A DNA stretch of 64,000 bases from Pseudomonas sp. QS1027 (GCF_002814235.1 NZ_PHSU01000003.1:558001-622000), one strand, 5' to 3'. Positions 38,747 to 49,105 are shown, counted from the first letter of the stretch. The notes: generated by a model not told the origin, from the letters alone. Numbers and translations are program-made.

Positions 38747-40714
38747 ATGATTTCTGCCGTGCAAGGACGTTTCGCCAATCTCGGTATGGCCAAGAAATTG
38801 GGTATCGGGTTTGCCCTGGTATTGTTGCTGACCGGCCTGGTGGCGGCGATCGGTGTCTGGTCCTTGCAAACCATCAGCTTGCGCTTCGATGGGCTCAAGC
38901 AGATGTCTTCGCTCAACAGCCAGTTGCTGCGGGTGCGTTTGCTCGAGCAGGAATATGCGCTGCATTCGGACCCCAAGACCGTCGATGCCCTGCACCAGGG
39001 CGTCGACGGGCTGCTGGCGCAGGCGCAGGTCCTCAAGGCGCAATCGGCGGCCAACGTACCGGTCATGACCGATGTCGAGCAGGCACTGGGTGCCTACCGC
39101 AAGGCGTTCGACGAGTTCGTCGAGTTGACCCAGACCAAGGACCTGGCGCTGGAAATGGCCAGTTGGTCGGTGTCCAGCGTGGCCAACAACCTTGACGTGC
39201 TCCAGGCCGGTTTGTCCGATGATGGCACCTATGCCCTCAAGGATTCCCAGGGCAAGGACGGCAAGGAGTTTGTCGAGCAGGCCGGCCAGGTCAGCCATGT
39301 CTCGCAGTTGATGTTGCAGGCGATGAACGAGGCCCGCGTGCGCCTCGACCAGAGCCGCAAAGGCGATGAAGAGAATCAGAACAAAGGCAAGATCGAGCAG
39401 GCCGACCAGGCCCTGGCCCAGGTGGAGGCGCTCAAGACCGCAGTCAAGGACCCGGGCTATCAGACGGTGCTGACCGAGGTCAGTGGCCATATCGCCAGCT
39501 TCGGTGACAAGCTCACCGAATACACCGGCCTGCTGGAGCAGGAAAAAAAGGTTTACCAGCAGTTGCATGAGCGCGCGGCCCAGGTGGTGGAGCGGGTCAA
39601 CCAGGCCTACGCCGCCGAAGACCAGTCGATGCAGGCCGAGCTGAAGAAGAACGCGCTCCTTATCATTGGCTCATCGGCCCTGGCCTTGCTGGTCGGGCTG
39701 GTGGCGGCACTGGTGATTACCCGTCTGATTGTCGCGCCGTTACGCAGTGTCATCCTGGTGGCCCAGCAGATTGCCGCCGGTGACCTGACCGGTAAGGTGG
39801 AGGTCAGGCGTCGCGACGAAATTGGTCAACTGATGCAGGCCATGCAGCAGATGGGCGCGGGCTTGAGCGGTATTGTCAGCGGCCTGCAGGCGGGGATCGA
39901 ACAACTGGCGACTTCGGCGCATTCGTTGTCGGCGGTCACCGAACAGACCAACCTGGAAGTCAGCAGCCAGAAGGAAGAAACCGAGCAGGTCGCCACCGCG
40001 ATGAACCAGATGACGGCCACGGTGCACGATGTCGCACGCAATGCCGAAGAGGCCGCCCAGGCGGCGCAGACCGCCGACGACAAGGTCGACAGTGGACAGC
40101 AGGTGGTGCGCCAGAGCATGCAGCGGATCGAGCAACTGGCGGATTCGGCCAGTTCCGCGAGCCTGAGCATCGAAAGCCTCAGTGCGGAAATCCAGAATAT
40201 CGGTACGGTGCTCGGAGTGATCAAGAGCGTGGCCGAGCAGACCAACCTGCTGGCCCTCAACGCGGCCATCGAGGCGGCCCGGGCAGGTGAGCAGGGCCGT
40301 GGTTTTGCCGTGGTGGCCGATGAAGTAAGGGCCCTGGCCAAACGTACCCAGCAGTCCACCGAAGAGATCGAGCGCCTGGTCAGTGCCTTGCGCACGGCGG
40401 CGCAGGCCTCGGTACATCAGATCCAGAGCAGTGGTGAGTTGGTCAAGCTGGCGGTCAGCGATGCGTTGCAGACCGAGAGTGCGCTGGGCAGCATTGCCGC
40501 GGCGGTGTCGCTGATCCAGCAGATGAACCAGCAGATTGCGGCGGCGGCCGAGGAGCAGAGTTCGGTGGCCGAAGAGATCAACCGCAGCGTGACCAGTATC
40601 CGCGCCAGTGCCGATCAGTCGGCGCTGGCGATGCAGGGCAACGCGGCGTCAAGCATCGAGCTGGCACAGTTGGGGATGGAGTTGAAGGGGATGGTCGGGC
40701 ATTTCCGGATCTGA
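38747..40714 (+). CDS. Methyl-accepting chemotaxis protein, HBM-type sensor
   Basis: A 655 aa transmembrane chemoreceptor. TM1 is at ~18-38 ([19 protein letters not shown]) and TM2 at ~305-328. Between them about 260 residues of helix-rich periplasmic sequence match the size and pattern of the helical bimodular (HBM) domain, known in Pseudomonas receptors for organic acids. A HAMP domain (~328-382) and signalling domain follow, with the conserved tip [21 protein letters not shown] and [21 protein letters not shown] 38747 is the first sensible start. No CheR-binding pentapeptide is seen at the C-terminus. Confidence 0.92.
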   Translation: MISAVQGRFANLGMAKKLGIGFALVLLLTGLVAAIGVWSLQTISLRFDGLKQMSSLNSQLLRVRLLEQEYALHSDPKTVDALHQGVDGLLAQAQVLKAQSAANVPVMTDVEQALGAYRKAFDEFVELTQTKDLALEMASWSVSSVANNLDVLQAGLSDDGTYALKDSQGKDGKEFVEQAGQVSHVSQLMLQAMNEARVRLDQSRKGDEENQNKGKIEQADQALAQVEALKTAVKDPGYQTVLTEVSGHIASFGDKLTEYTGLLEQEKKVYQQLHERAAQVVERVNQAYAAEDQSMQAELKKNALLIIGSSALALLVGLVAALVITRLIVAPLRSVILVAQQIAAGDLTGKVEVRRRDEIGQLMQAMQQMGAGLSGIVSGLQAGIEQLATSAHSLSAVTEQTNLEVSSQKEETEQVATAMNQMTATVHDVARNAEEAAQAAQTADDKVDSGQQVVRQSMQRIEQLADSASSASLSIESLSAEIQNIGTVLGVIKSVAEQTNLLALNAAIEAARAGEQGRGFAVVADEVRALAKRTQQSTEEIERLVSALRTAAQASVHQIQSSGELVKLAVSDALQTESALGSIAAAVSLIQQMNQQIAAAAEEQSSVAEEINRSVTSIRASADQSALAMQGNAASSIELAQLGMELKGMVGHFRI

Positions 40715-40721
40715 TGGCAGC

Positions 40722-40749
40722 GTGGCGAGCGGGCAATCCCGTTCGCCAC
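40722..40749. terminator. REP-like hairpin between chemoreceptor and benE
   Basis: GTGGCGAGCGGG and CCCGTTCGCCAC pair with one mismatch around a CAAT loop. The same palindrome family occurs at 60547. It lies between convergent genes and may act as terminator. Confidence 0.5.
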
Positions 40750-40765
40750 AGGTTGTATGTGATTC

Positions 40766-41956
40766 TCAGGCCTTGCGCCAGTTGAGGATCAGCAACGTCA
40801 GTACCCCCGCCACGATCCCCCAGAACGCCGAACCCACCGAAAACAGCGTGAACCCCGACGCCGTCACCATAAAGGTGATCAGCGCCGCTTCCCGCTCCTT
40901 GGGCTCGGTCATGGCCAGGTTCAAACCATTCATGATCGAACCGAACAGCGCCAATGCCGCGATCGACAGCACCAGTTCCTTGGGCAGCGCGGCGAACAGT
41001 GCCGCCAGTGTCGCGCCGAAGGTCCCGGCAATCCCGTAGAAAATCCCGCACCAGACGGCGGCCGTGTAGCGCTTGTTCTTGTCCTCATGGGCATGGGGCC
41101 CGGTGCAGATGGCCGCGCTGATGGCCGCCAGGTTGATCCCGTGGGAGCCGAAAGGCGCCAGCAGCAGCGAGGCGATCCCGGTCACGCTGATCAAGGGCGA
41201 GGCCGGCACGTTGTAACCGTCGGCGCGCAGCACGGCGATGCCGGGCATGTTCTGCGAGGTCATGGCCACCACGAACAGCGGAATGCCGATGCTGATGGTC
41301 GCCGCCAGGGAGAACGATGGCGTGGTCCACACCGGCGTCGCCACCTCCAGGTGGAAACCGCTGAAGTCCAGCAACCCGAACATTCCCGAGAGAGCGGTGC
41401 CGACCAGCAGGGCGGCGAGCACGGCATAGCGTGGCGACAGGCGCTTGACGATCAGGTAGCTGAAGAACATCCCCAGCACCAGCCCGGTGCGATGCTGCGC
41501 GGCAACGAAGATCTCGCTGCCGATCTTGAACAGGATGCCCGCCAGCAGCGCCGCCGCCAGTGACGAGGGCAGGCGCTTGACCAGCTTCTCGAAACTGCCG
41601 GTCAGGCCGCAAATCGTCACCAGCACTGCGCAGGTGATGTAGGCACCGATGGCCTCGCCGTAGGTCACCCCGGACAGGCTGGTGATCAACAGCGCCGCGC
41701 CGGGCGTCGACCAGGCGATGGTGATCGGCGTGCGATAACGCAGGGACAGGCCGATGCTGCAAATCGCCATGCCGATCGACAGCGCCCAGATCCACGAGGA
41801 GATCTGCCCGGTGGTCAGTCCCGCGGCCTGCCCGGCCTGGAACATCAACACCAGGGAGCTGGTGTAGCCGGTCATCATCGCGATAAAACCGGCGACCACG
41901 GCGGAGGGTGAAGTGTCGGCCAATGGGCGCAGGCGTGCCTGGGTGAGGTCGGTCAT
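40766..41956 (-). CDS. benE: Benzoate/H+ symporter family transporter
   Basis: Polytopic inner-membrane protein of 396 aa, BenE family, with about 12 transmembrane segments. SPSAVVAGFIAMMTGYTSSLVLMFQAGQAAGL at the start and TPGAALLITSL in the middle are family hallmarks; VVAMTSQNMPGIAVLRADGY and FGSHGINLAAISAAICTG are also conserved. Benzoate uptake is the known role of BenE, but many family members lie outside ben operons and their substrate is uncertain, as here. ATG 41956 is chosen; AAGGAA lies upstream. It is divergent from a GntR regulator that may control it. Confidence 0.88.
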   Translation of the reverse strand: MTDLTQARLRPLADTSPSAVVAGFIAMMTGYTSSLVLMFQAGQAAGLTTGQISSWIWALSIGMAICSIGLSLRYRTPITIAWSTPGAALLITSLSGVTYGEAIGAYITCAVLVTICGLTGSFEKLVKRLPSSLAAALLAGILFKIGSEIFVAAQHRTGLVLGMFFSYLIVKRLSPRYAVLAALLVGTALSGMFGLLDFSGFHLEVATPVWTTPSFSLAATISIGIPLFVVAMTSQNMPGIAVLRADGYNVPASPLISVTGIASLLLAPFGSHGINLAAISAAICTGPHAHEDKNKRYTAAVWCGIFYGIAGTFGATLAALFAALPKELVLSIAALALFGSIMNGLNLAMTEPKEREAALITFMVTASGFTLFSVGSAFWGIVAGVLTLLILNWRKA

Positions 41957-42183
41957 GGGACGGCATTCCTTGTGCTGGGGAAACAAGCAGTAACAGTCCG
42001 GGTAGACTAAACGTAAAGGTGAGGGCTGATTGCAATACAGCCGGCGCGGCAAACAGCCGTACAGTCGTGTTGGCACCCGGCTTTGTGTACAATGTGCCAT
42101 GCTTTTACGCGCTACTTGTCAGTGACCCGCTGTGCCGTTCGCCAGTCGGGGTCCATTCGCCGCCGTCTCCGATCCGAGTGCCC

Positions 42184-42948
42184 ATGAACGAACAGTTGCA
42201 GCCCCTCAAGAAACAACCGCGTGCCGGCAAGGCTGGCCGCACCGGGACCCAGGACGATATCGTCTACGCGCATATCTTCGAGGCCATTCTCGAACAACGG
42301 CTGGCACCCGGGACCAAATTGAGCGAAGAAGCGCTGGGGGAAATTTTCGGGGTCAGTCGCACCATCATTCGTCGCGCCTTGTCGCGCCTGGCCCATGAAG
42401 GCGTGGTGTTGTTGCGCCCGAACCGTGGCGCGGTGGTGGCCAGCCCGAGTGTCGAGGAAGCCCGCCAGGTGTTCCTGGCCCGGCGCATGGTGGAGAAGGC
42501 GATTACCGAACTGGCGGTCCTGCACGCCACGGCCGAGGAATTGGCGCTGTTGCGGCAGATGGTCAACGACGAGCGCGACAGTTTTTCCCGTGGTGATCGT
42601 GGGGCGGGAATCCGTCTTTCCGGCGAGTTCCACCTCAAGCTGGCGGAAGCGGCGAAGAATGCTCCGCTGATCAGCTTTCAGCGCAGCCTGGTGTCGCAGA
42701 CTTCGTTGATCATCGCCCAGTACGAAAGCGGTAATCGCTCCCACTGTTCCTATGATGAACACACCCAGTTGATCGATGCCATCGAGGCCCGGGATGCGGT
42801 GCTGGCGGTGGATCTGATGATGCACCACATGGACCATATCGACAGCAAGCTCAACCTCGATGAGGAGAGCGCGTCGGATGACCTGCATGCGGTGTTCTCG
42901 CACCTGTTGCTGGCGAAGAAGCCGGGGCGGTCCGGGGCAAAACTGTAG
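42184..42948 (+). CDS. GntR family transcriptional regulator (FCD domain)
   Basis: A 254 aa regulator. A basic N-terminal extension (~1-22) precedes the winged helix (~23-92: YAHIFEAILEQRLAPGTKLSEEALGEIFGVSRTIIRRAL) and the FCD domain (~100-240). It is transcribed away from benE across about 230 bases, where TTGT-GT-ACAA at 42083-42092 is a possible operator. Control of benE is the simplest inference from the divergent layout. Confidence 0.92.
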   Translation: MNEQLQPLKKQPRAGKAGRTGTQDDIVYAHIFEAILEQRLAPGTKLSEEALGEIFGVSRTIIRRALSRLAHEGVVLLRPNRGAVVASPSVEEARQVFLARRMVEKAITELAVLHATAEELALLRQMVNDERDSFSRGDRGAGIRLSGEFHLKLAEAAKNAPLISFQRSLVSQTSLIIAQYESGNRSHCSYDEHTQLIDAIEARDAVLAVDLMMHHMDHIDSKLNLDEESASDDLHAVFSHLLLAKKPGRSGAKL

Positions 42949-42998
42949 GCTATTGCCCAGTTCTGCCTTGCCACAATACAGCGTACCGATACGGACCT

Positions 42999-43072
42999 TG
43001 TAGGAGCAGGGCTTGCCCGCGAAGGCGGCCTTGAGAGCGCTAAAAGCTTCGCGGGCAAGCCCTGCTCCTACA
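42999..43072. repeat. REP doublet (REPIN-like) with 26-bp perfect inverted arms
   Basis: The arm at 42999-43024 (starting TGTAGGAGCAGGGC) and its exact inverse complement at 43047-43072 enclose a 22-base spacer. The same 26-mer recurs at 57152 and 57214. Such paired REP elements are typical of P. fluorescens genomes and are mobilised by RAYT transposases. It lies between a GntR gene and guaD. Confidence 0.85.
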
Positions 43073-43103
43073 GGTTATGTGTTGTCGATGAGACTGGGTG
43101 CGC

Positions 43104-44408
43104 TCAGCGCTGGTGCACCAGATTCCCCGCCGCGTAAGTCTGCTTCACCGTCCGGTCATCCCCCAGGGTCATCAGCACGAACAAGATCTCGGCAATGTTG
43201 CTGGCCTGTTTCAGGCGATAACTGAGCAGTGGCGTGGCGTGATAATCCAGCACCAGGAAGTCCGCATCGCTGCCCGGTTGCAGGCTGCCGATCTTGTCTT
43301 CCAGGCGCAGTGCCCGGGCGCCGCCGAGGGTCGCCAGGTACAGCGATTTGAACGGGCTCAACCGCGCCCCTTGCAGTTGCATCACCTTGTAGGCCTCGTT
43401 CAGGGTGTGCAGGATCGAGAAGCTGGTGCCGCCGCCCACGTCCGTGCCCACGCCGACATTCAACTTGTGCTTCTCCGCCATCGGCAGGTTGAACAAACCG
43501 CTGCCGAGGAAGAAGTTCGACGTCGGACAGAACGCCACCGCCGAGCCGGTCTGCGCCAGGCGTGCACACTCATCGTCACACAGGTGCACACCGTGGGCGA
43601 ACACCGAGCGCTCGCCGAGCAATTGGTAGTGGTCGTAGACGTCCAGATAGCCCTTGCGCTCCGGAAACAGCTCCTTGACCCATTGCACTTCCTGCAGGTT
43701 TTCACTGATGTGGGTCTGCATGTACAGGTCCGGGTATTCCCCCAGCAGTTGGCCGGCCAGGGTCAATTGCTCCGGCGTCGAAGTCGGCGCAAAACGCGGC
43801 GTCACCGCATAGTGCAGGCGACCCTTGCCATGCCAGCGCTCGATCAGCGCCTTGCTCTCCAGATAGCCGGATTCGGCGGTGTCCGTCAGATAGTCCGGTG
43901 CATTGCGGTCCATCATCACCTTGCCGGCGATCATCCGCAGGTCGAGCTGCTCGGCGACCTCGAAGAAGGCATCCACCGATTGCGGGTGCACGCTGCCAAA
44001 GACCAGGGCCGTGGTGGTGCCGTTGCGCAGCAGTTCCTTGATAAAGATATCCGCGACTTCTTCGGCATGGGCCCGGTCGGCGAACTGGCTTTCGCAGGGG
44101 AAGGTGTAGGTGTTCAGCCAATCCAGCAGTTGTTCGCCATAGGCGCCGACCATGCCGGTTTGCGGCAGGTGGATATGGGTGTCGATAAAACCCGGGGTGA
44201 TCAGCGCGTCAACATGGTGGATGACTTCAACGTCGGCGGGCAGGCTCGGCAGCAGATCGCTGGCAGCGCCGAGGGCGATGATGCGGCCGTTCTCGACCAC
44301 CAGCAGGCCGTCTTCGAAATATTCATAGGAGGCCTCGATGCCAACCTCGGCCGGATCGGCGAGGCTGTGCAGGAGGGCGGCGCGGTAGGCTGTACGGGTC
44401 GAAGGCAT
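43104..44408 (-). CDS. guaD: Guanine deaminase
   Basis: Zinc amidohydrolase that deaminates guanine to xanthine, feeding xanthine dehydrogenase. The 434 aa protein has the metal-binding PGFIDTHIHLPQTGM, the MQTHISENLQEV and FAHGVHLCDDE histidine motifs, and the C-terminal DVGGGTSFSILHTL aspartate. It starts eight bases after xdhC, so it is the last gene of the xdhABC-guaD purine catabolism operon. Confidence 0.95.
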   Translation of the reverse strand: MPSTRTAYRAALLHSLADPAEVGIEASYEYFEDGLLVVENGRIIALGAASDLLPSLPADVEVIHHVDALITPGFIDTHIHLPQTGMVGAYGEQLLDWLNTYTFPCESQFADRAHAEEVADIFIKELLRNGTTTALVFGSVHPQSVDAFFEVAEQLDLRMIAGKVMMDRNAPDYLTDTAESGYLESKALIERWHGKGRLHYAVTPRFAPTSTPEQLTLAGQLLGEYPDLYMQTHISENLQEVQWVKELFPERKGYLDVYDHYQLLGERSVFAHGVHLCDDECARLAQTGSAVAFCPTSNFFLGSGLFNLPMAEKHKLNVGVGTDVGGGTSFSILHTLNEAYKVMQLQGARLSPFKSLYLATLGGARALRLEDKIGSLQPGSDADFLVLDYHATPLLSYRLKQASNIAEILFVLMTLGDDRTVKQTYAAGNLVHQR

Positions 44409-44416
44409 GGTCTTTC

Positions 44417-45259
44417 TCAGTGTGTGGCCTGGCTGCGGCGCGAAGCCGGCAGCAGTTTGGCAATAGGTTCGGCGCTCGCGGTGTGCTGGCCGAAATTCGC
44501 GTTATAGGTGGCGATGATCTCGCCGGCGATGGAGATGGCGATTTCCACAGGCAACTTGCCTTTGACTTCGGCCAACCCCAACGGACAGCGCATGCGTTGC
44601 AGCACACTGGCGTCGAAGCCGCGCTCGCGCAGGCGGTGTTCGAACTTCACCCGTTTGGTCTTCGAGCCGATCAGGCCGAAATAGGCGAAGTCGTTGCGCT
44701 TGAGGATCGCGGCGGTGAGTTCCAGATCGAGCGGGTGATTATGGGTCATGACGATGCAATAGCTGCCCACGGGCAGGTTGTCGATTTCATCCACCGGTTC
44801 CTCGCTGACGATCTTGCGCACGCCGCTGGGAAGCTGTGCCGGAAACTCCTGCTCACGGGAATCGATCCAGCGTACCCGGCAGGGCAGGCTGGCGAGCAAG
44901 GGCACCAGGGCGCGGCCGACATGGCCGGCACCGAACACCGCGATCTCTGCCTGGACCTGGCCCATGGGCTCGAACAGCAGCACCGTGGCACCGCCGCAGC
45001 ACTGGCCGAGGCTGGCGCCCAGGCTGAAGCGCTCCAGGTGGGTCGTCTGCTGGCCGCGAGCGAGCATATCGCGGGCGATCTGCATGGCCTTGTATTCCAG
45101 ATGACCACCGCCGATGGTATCGAAGGTGCTGGCCGCACTGACGACCATTTTCGAACCGGCATTGCGCGGTGTCGAGCCGAGCTCTTCGATAATGGTCACC
45201 AGCACGCAGGGTTCACCCTGGTTCTGCAGGTCGGCGAGGGCGCTGATCCAGTAGTTCAT
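44417..45259 (-). CDS. xdhC: Xanthine dehydrogenase accessory protein XdhC
   Basis: Molybdenum cofactor-binding chaperone that sulfurates and inserts Moco into xanthine dehydrogenase. The 280 aa protein has the N-terminal XdhC domain (EELGSTPRNAGSKM, TIGGGHLEYKA, LGQCCGGATVLLFEP) and a C-terminal Rossmann-like domain (VFGAGHVGRALVPLL, VMTHNHPLDLELTAA, YFGLIGSKTKRVKFEHRL). ATG 45259 follows GAGAGG and overlaps the xdhB stop as ATGA, so the in-frame extension further upstream is spurious. Confidence 0.95.
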   Translation of the reverse strand: MNYWISALADLQNQGEPCVLVTIIEELGSTPRNAGSKMVVSAASTFDTIGGGHLEYKAMQIARDMLARGQQTTHLERFSLGASLGQCCGGATVLLFEPMGQVQAEIAVFGAGHVGRALVPLLASLPCRVRWIDSREQEFPAQLPSGVRKIVSEEPVDEIDNLPVGSYCIVMTHNHPLDLELTAAILKRNDFAYFGLIGSKTKRVKFEHRLRERGFDASVLQRMRCPLGLAEVKGKLPVEIAISIAGEIIATYNANFGQHTASAEPIAKLLPASRRSQATH

Positions 45260-47658
45260 AGACACCTCTCTGTCGTCTGTTCGGCAACCGCGGCCTGCTC
45301 CGCCTTGACCTGACGCATCTGCTCGCAGCCCCACAACACCCGCTCCGGCGTCGCCGGCGCATCGATCTTCGGCTGAACCCGATAATCCGCCAGGCTCGCC
45401 ACCGCATCCTTGAGCGCGCACCACACGGCAATCCCGAGCATGAACGGCGGCTCGCCCACGGCCTTGGAATGGAACACCGTGTCCTCCGGGTTCTTGCGGT
45501 TCTCCACCAGCTTGACCCGCAGGTCCAGCGGCATGTCGGCCACCGCCGGGATCTTGTAGCTGGCCGGGCCGTTGGTCATCAACTTGCCCTTGGCGTTCCA
45601 CACCAGTTCTTCCATGGTCAGCCAGCCCATGCCCTGGACAAAGCCGCCTTCCACCTGGCCGATATCGATGGCCGGGTTCAGGGAGGCGCCGACATCATGC
45701 AGGATGTCGGTGCGCAGCATCTTGTACTCGCCGGTCAGGGTATCGACAATCACTTCGGCGCAGGCCGCGCCATAGGCGAAGTAATAGAACGGCCGACCCC
45801 GGGCCTGGCTGCGGTCGTAATAGATCTTCGGCGTCTTGTAGAAGCCGGTGCTCGACAGCGACACCTGGGCGAAATACGCCTGCTGGATCAGCGTCTCGAA
45901 CGTCAGGATCTGGTCGCGCACCCGCACATGGCCATTGCGGAATTCCACGTCCGCGTCGCTGACCTTGTAGTGCCGCGCGGCAAACTCCACCAACCGCTGC
46001 TTGATGATCTCGGCGGCGTTCTGCGCCGCCTTGCCGTTCAGGTCGGCACCACTGGAGGCGGCGGTAGGCGAGGTATTGGGCACCTTGTCGGTGTTGGTGG
46101 CAGTGATCTGCACCCGGTCGATTTCCACCTGGAACACCTCGGCCACCACCTGCGCGACCTTGGTGTTCAAGCCCTGGCCCATCTCCGTACCGCCATGGTT
46201 CAGGTGGATGCTGCCGTCGGTGTAGACGTGCACCAGCGCCCCGGCCTGGTTGAGGAAGCTGGCGGTAAACGAGATACCGAATTTCACCGGTGTCAGCGCC
46301 AGGCCTTTTTTCAGCACCGGGCTGTGGGCGTTGTAGCGGCGAATGGTTTCCCGCCGTTCGGCGTACTGGCTGCTGGCCTCCAGTTCGGCGGTCATTTCCT
46401 CGAGCATATTGTGCTCGACGGTCTGGTAGTAATGGGTGACGTTGCGCTCGGTCTTGCCGTAGTAGTTGGCCTTGCGCACCGCCAGCGGATCGAGGCCCAG
46501 GTGCCGGGCGATGCTGTCCATCACCTCTTCGATGGCGACCATGCCCTGGGGGCCGCCGAAGCCACGATAGGCGGTGTTGGAAGCGGTGTTGGTCTTGCAA
46601 CGATGACCATTGACGGTGACGTCGCCCAGGTAATAGGCGTTGTCTGCGTGGAACATCGCCCGGTCGACAATCGACGCCGAGAGGTCCGGCGAACAGCCGC
46701 AGTTGCCCGCCAGTTCCAGGTTGATCCCGTGCAGGCGCCCGCTGCTGTCGAAGCCGACGTCGTACTCGATATAGAAGGGGTGGCGCTTGCCGGTCATCAG
46801 CATGTCTTCGACCCGGGGCAGGCGCATCTTGGTCGGTTGCCCGGTCAGGCGCGCCACCACCGCACAGAGGCAGGCAGGGCTGGCGGCCTGGGTTTCCTTG
46901 CCGCCGAAACCGCCGCCCATGCGCCGCATGTCGACCACAATCTTGTTCATCGACACGTCCAGCACTTCGGCCACCAGCTTCTGCACTTCGGTGGGGTTCT
47001 GGGTCGAGCAATAGACAATCATGCCACCGTCTTCGGTGGGCATCACCGAGGAAATCTGGGTTTCCAGGTAGAAGTGTTCCTGCCCGCCGATATGCAGGTT
47101 GCCCTGGATACGCTGTTCGGCGCTGGCCAGGGCGGCGGCCGAATCACCGCGCTTGTGGGTATGGCTGTCGAGCACGAAATGGCGTTTGCGCAAGGCCTCG
47201 ACCACATCCAGCACCGGCTCCAGGTCTTCGTATTCGATCACCGCGGCCATGGCCGCCTGGCGTGCGGTATCCAGGTCGCGGGCGGCCACGGCCAGCACCG
47301 GCTGGCCGACGAACTCGACGATATCGATGGCCAGCAACGGGTCGCCCGGCAGTAGCGGGCCGATGTCCTTGAGGCCGGGAATGTCTTCATGGGTAATGGC
47401 GATGCGCACACCCTCGAAGGCGTAGCACGGCGCGGTGTCGATGCTGAGGATGCGCGCATGGGCGCGGTCGGACATCCGTGCGTAGACGTGCAACTGGTTG
47501 GGGAACTCCAGGCGGTCGTCGATATACACCGCCTCGCCGGCCACGTGCTTGTCGGCGCTGTCGTGCTTGACGCTGCGACCGACGCCGGTGCTCAGGTCCC
47601 GGGCGAACAGTTCGGCCATCTCGGCCTGGGTTTTTTCCACGGCATGAGGGTTAGACAT
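45256..47658 (-). CDS. xdhB: Xanthine dehydrogenase molybdopterin-binding subunit
   Basis: Large catalytic subunit that hydroxylates hypoxanthine and xanthine to urate. The 800 aa protein shows the xanthine oxidase-family motifs: MGGGFGGKETQAA, TAYRGFGGPQGM, GGTEMGQGLNTKV, SPTAASSGADLNG, and the catalytic glutamate in SKAVGEPPFMLG near the C-terminus. It partners XdhA, which carries the FeS and FAD centres. Its start overlaps the xdhA end by eight bases and its stop overlaps xdhC by four. Confidence 0.96.
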   Translation of the reverse strand: MSNPHAVEKTQAEMAELFARDLSTGVGRSVKHDSADKHVAGEAVYIDDRLEFPNQLHVYARMSDRAHARILSIDTAPCYAFEGVRIAITHEDIPGLKDIGPLLPGDPLLAIDIVEFVGQPVLAVAARDLDTARQAAMAAVIEYEDLEPVLDVVEALRKRHFVLDSHTHKRGDSAAALASAEQRIQGNLHIGGQEHFYLETQISSVMPTEDGGMIVYCSTQNPTEVQKLVAEVLDVSMNKIVVDMRRMGGGFGGKETQAASPACLCAVVARLTGQPTKMRLPRVEDMLMTGKRHPFYIEYDVGFDSSGRLHGINLELAGNCGCSPDLSASIVDRAMFHADNAYYLGDVTVNGHRCKTNTASNTAYRGFGGPQGMVAIEEVMDSIARHLGLDPLAVRKANYYGKTERNVTHYYQTVEHNMLEEMTAELEASSQYAERRETIRRYNAHSPVLKKGLALTPVKFGISFTASFLNQAGALVHVYTDGSIHLNHGGTEMGQGLNTKVAQVVAEVFQVEIDRVQITATNTDKVPNTSPTAASSGADLNGKAAQNAAEIIKQRLVEFAARHYKVSDADVEFRNGHVRVRDQILTFETLIQQAYFAQVSLSSTGFYKTPKIYYDRSQARGRPFYYFAYGAACAEVIVDTLTGEYKMLRTDILHDVGASLNPAIDIGQVEGGFVQGMGWLTMEELVWNAKGKLMTNGPASYKIPAVADMPLDLRVKLVENRKNPEDTVFHSKAVGEPPFMLGIAVWCALKDAVASLADYRVQPKIDAPATPERVLWGCEQMRQVKAEQAAVAEQTTERCL

Positions 47659-49105
47659 AAGCGGTCACCCGAGTTTCGATGTGCGGTGTTTGCAGCTCGA
47701 TAAAGTACTTGCGCAACAGATTGCGGGCACTGAGCAGGCGATATTCCTTGCTGGCGCGGAAGTCCGACAGCGGAGTGAAATCCTCTCCCAGCGCCGCGCA
47801 GGCACGTTCCAGGTTGTCCTGGTTCCAGGGCTGGCCGACCAGGGCGCGTTCGCAGGCGCGGGCCCGCTTGGGGATCGCCGCCATGCCGCCGAAAGCGATC
47901 CGCGCCTCGGCCACGATGCCGTTTTCCAGGCGCAGGTTGAAGGCTGCACAGACTGCCGAAATATCGTCGTCCAGGCGCTTGGAAACCTTGTAGGCGCGGA
48001 ACTGCCACGCGGCATTGGCCCTGGGTACAATGATGCTTTCGATGAATTCGCTGTCCTGGCGCGCGGTGACCCGGTAATCGATGAAATAGTCTTCCAGCGC
48101 CAGGGTGCGAGTGCTGTCGCCCTTGCGCAGCCGCAGTTGCGCGTTCAGTGCAATCAGCAGCGGTGGCGAGTCACCGATGGGCGAGGCGTTGCCGATATTG
48201 CCGCCCAGGGTGCCCTGGTTGCGGATCTGCAGGGAGGCGAAGCGTTGCAGCAGTTCGCCGAAGTCCGGGTACTCGGCCTTGAGCGCCGCATAGCAATCGG
48301 AGAGTGGAGTGGCGGCACCGATTTCCAGGTGCTCGTCGAAGGTCTCGATGCGCTTGAGTTCGGCCACGTTGCCGACATAGATCATCACCGGCAAGGTGCG
48401 GTGGAACTGGGTGACTTCCAGGGCCAGGTCGGTACCACCGGCCAGCAGGCGGGCTTGCGGATAGGAGTCGTAGAGCGCGGCCAGGTCGGCGACCGTCAAG
48501 GGCACCAGGCAGCGCTTGTCGCCGCTGTTCAGTTCGGCGGTTTCGGTGGGGGCGATGGCCTTGAGGCGGGCGATGGTTTCGGCTTCTCGGGCATCGAACT
48601 GGTCGGCCGGCTTGTTGCAGCAGGCGCGCTCGGCGGCGGCGAGGATCGGCCGGTAGCCGGTGCAGCGGCAGAGGTTGCCGGCCAGGGCTTCATGGGCCTT
48701 GTGGCTGTCGGGGGCATCGCTGTTCTTTTGCAGGGCGAACAGTGACATCACGAAGCCCGGCGTGCAGAAGCCGCACTGCGAGCCATGGCAATCGACCATG
48801 GCTTGTTGCACGCTGTGCAGTTGGCCTTGGTGCTTGAGGTCTTCGACGCTGATCAACTGCTTGCCATGCAAGGACGAGACAAAGGTCAGGCAGGAATTGA
48901 GGCTGCGATAGCGAATCTGATCATGACCCGAATCGTCGCAATGCAACTCGCCGACCACCACGGTGCAGGCGCCGCAGTCGCCGCTGGCGCAGCCTTCCTT
49001 GGTGCCGGGCTTGCCCAGATGCTCGCGCAAATACTCGAGCACCGTCAGATTCGGGTCCAGGGCGTGCTCGCGACGGAGTTCCTGGTTGAGTAAAAACTGG
49101 ATCAC
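47651..49105 (-). CDS. xdhA: Xanthine dehydrogenase FeS/FAD subunit
   Basis: Small subunit with two [2Fe-2S] clusters and FAD, passing electrons from the Moco site to NAD+. Residues ~1-165: plant-type ferredoxin cysteines in CASGDCGACTVVVGEL, then GSQCGFCTPGFVMSL and NLCRCTGYRPIL for the second cluster. Residues ~190-370: FAD domain with LLAGGTDLALEVTQ and NQGTLGGNIGNASPIGD. The C-terminus is the CO-dehydrogenase flavoprotein C-terminal domain. GTG 49105 follows GAGGCC and gives 484 aa; an upstream ATG at 49180 would overlap the operator palindromes. First gene of the operon. Confidence 0.95.
   Translation of the reverse strand: MIQFLLNQELRREHALDPNLTVLEYLREHLGKPGTKEGCASGDCGACTVVVGELHCDDSGHDQIRYRSLNSCLTFVSSLHGKQLISVEDLKHQGQLHSVQQAMVDCHGSQCGFCTPGFVMSLFALQKNSDAPDSHKAHEALAGNLCRCTGYRPILAAAERACCNKPADQFDAREAETIARLKAIAPTETAELNSGDKRCLVPLTVADLAALYDSYPQARLLAGGTDLALEVTQFHRTLPVMIYVGNVAELKRIETFDEHLEIGAATPLSDCYAALKAEYPDFGELLQRFASLQIRNQGTLGGNIGNASPIGDSPPLLIALNAQLRLRKGDSTRTLALEDYFIDYRVTARQDSEFIESIIVPRANAAWQFRAYKVSKRLDDDISAVCAAFNLRLENGIVAEARIAFGGMAAIPKRARACERALVGQPWNQDNLERACAALGEDFTPLSDFRASKEYRLLSARNLLRKYFIELQTPHIETRVTAYV

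Noticed and set aside
42999..43072. Repeats as a CRISPR array
   Set aside because: Arms are inverted, not direct, with no regularly spaced unique spacers; they are REP elements. No CRISPR array or cas gene was seen in the window.
45469..47355. 628-codon rightward open frame opposite xdhB
   Set aside because: It is antisense to a clear xanthine dehydrogenase gene, has His/Val/Gly-rich low-complexity composition typical of GC-rich shadow frames, and matches nothing.
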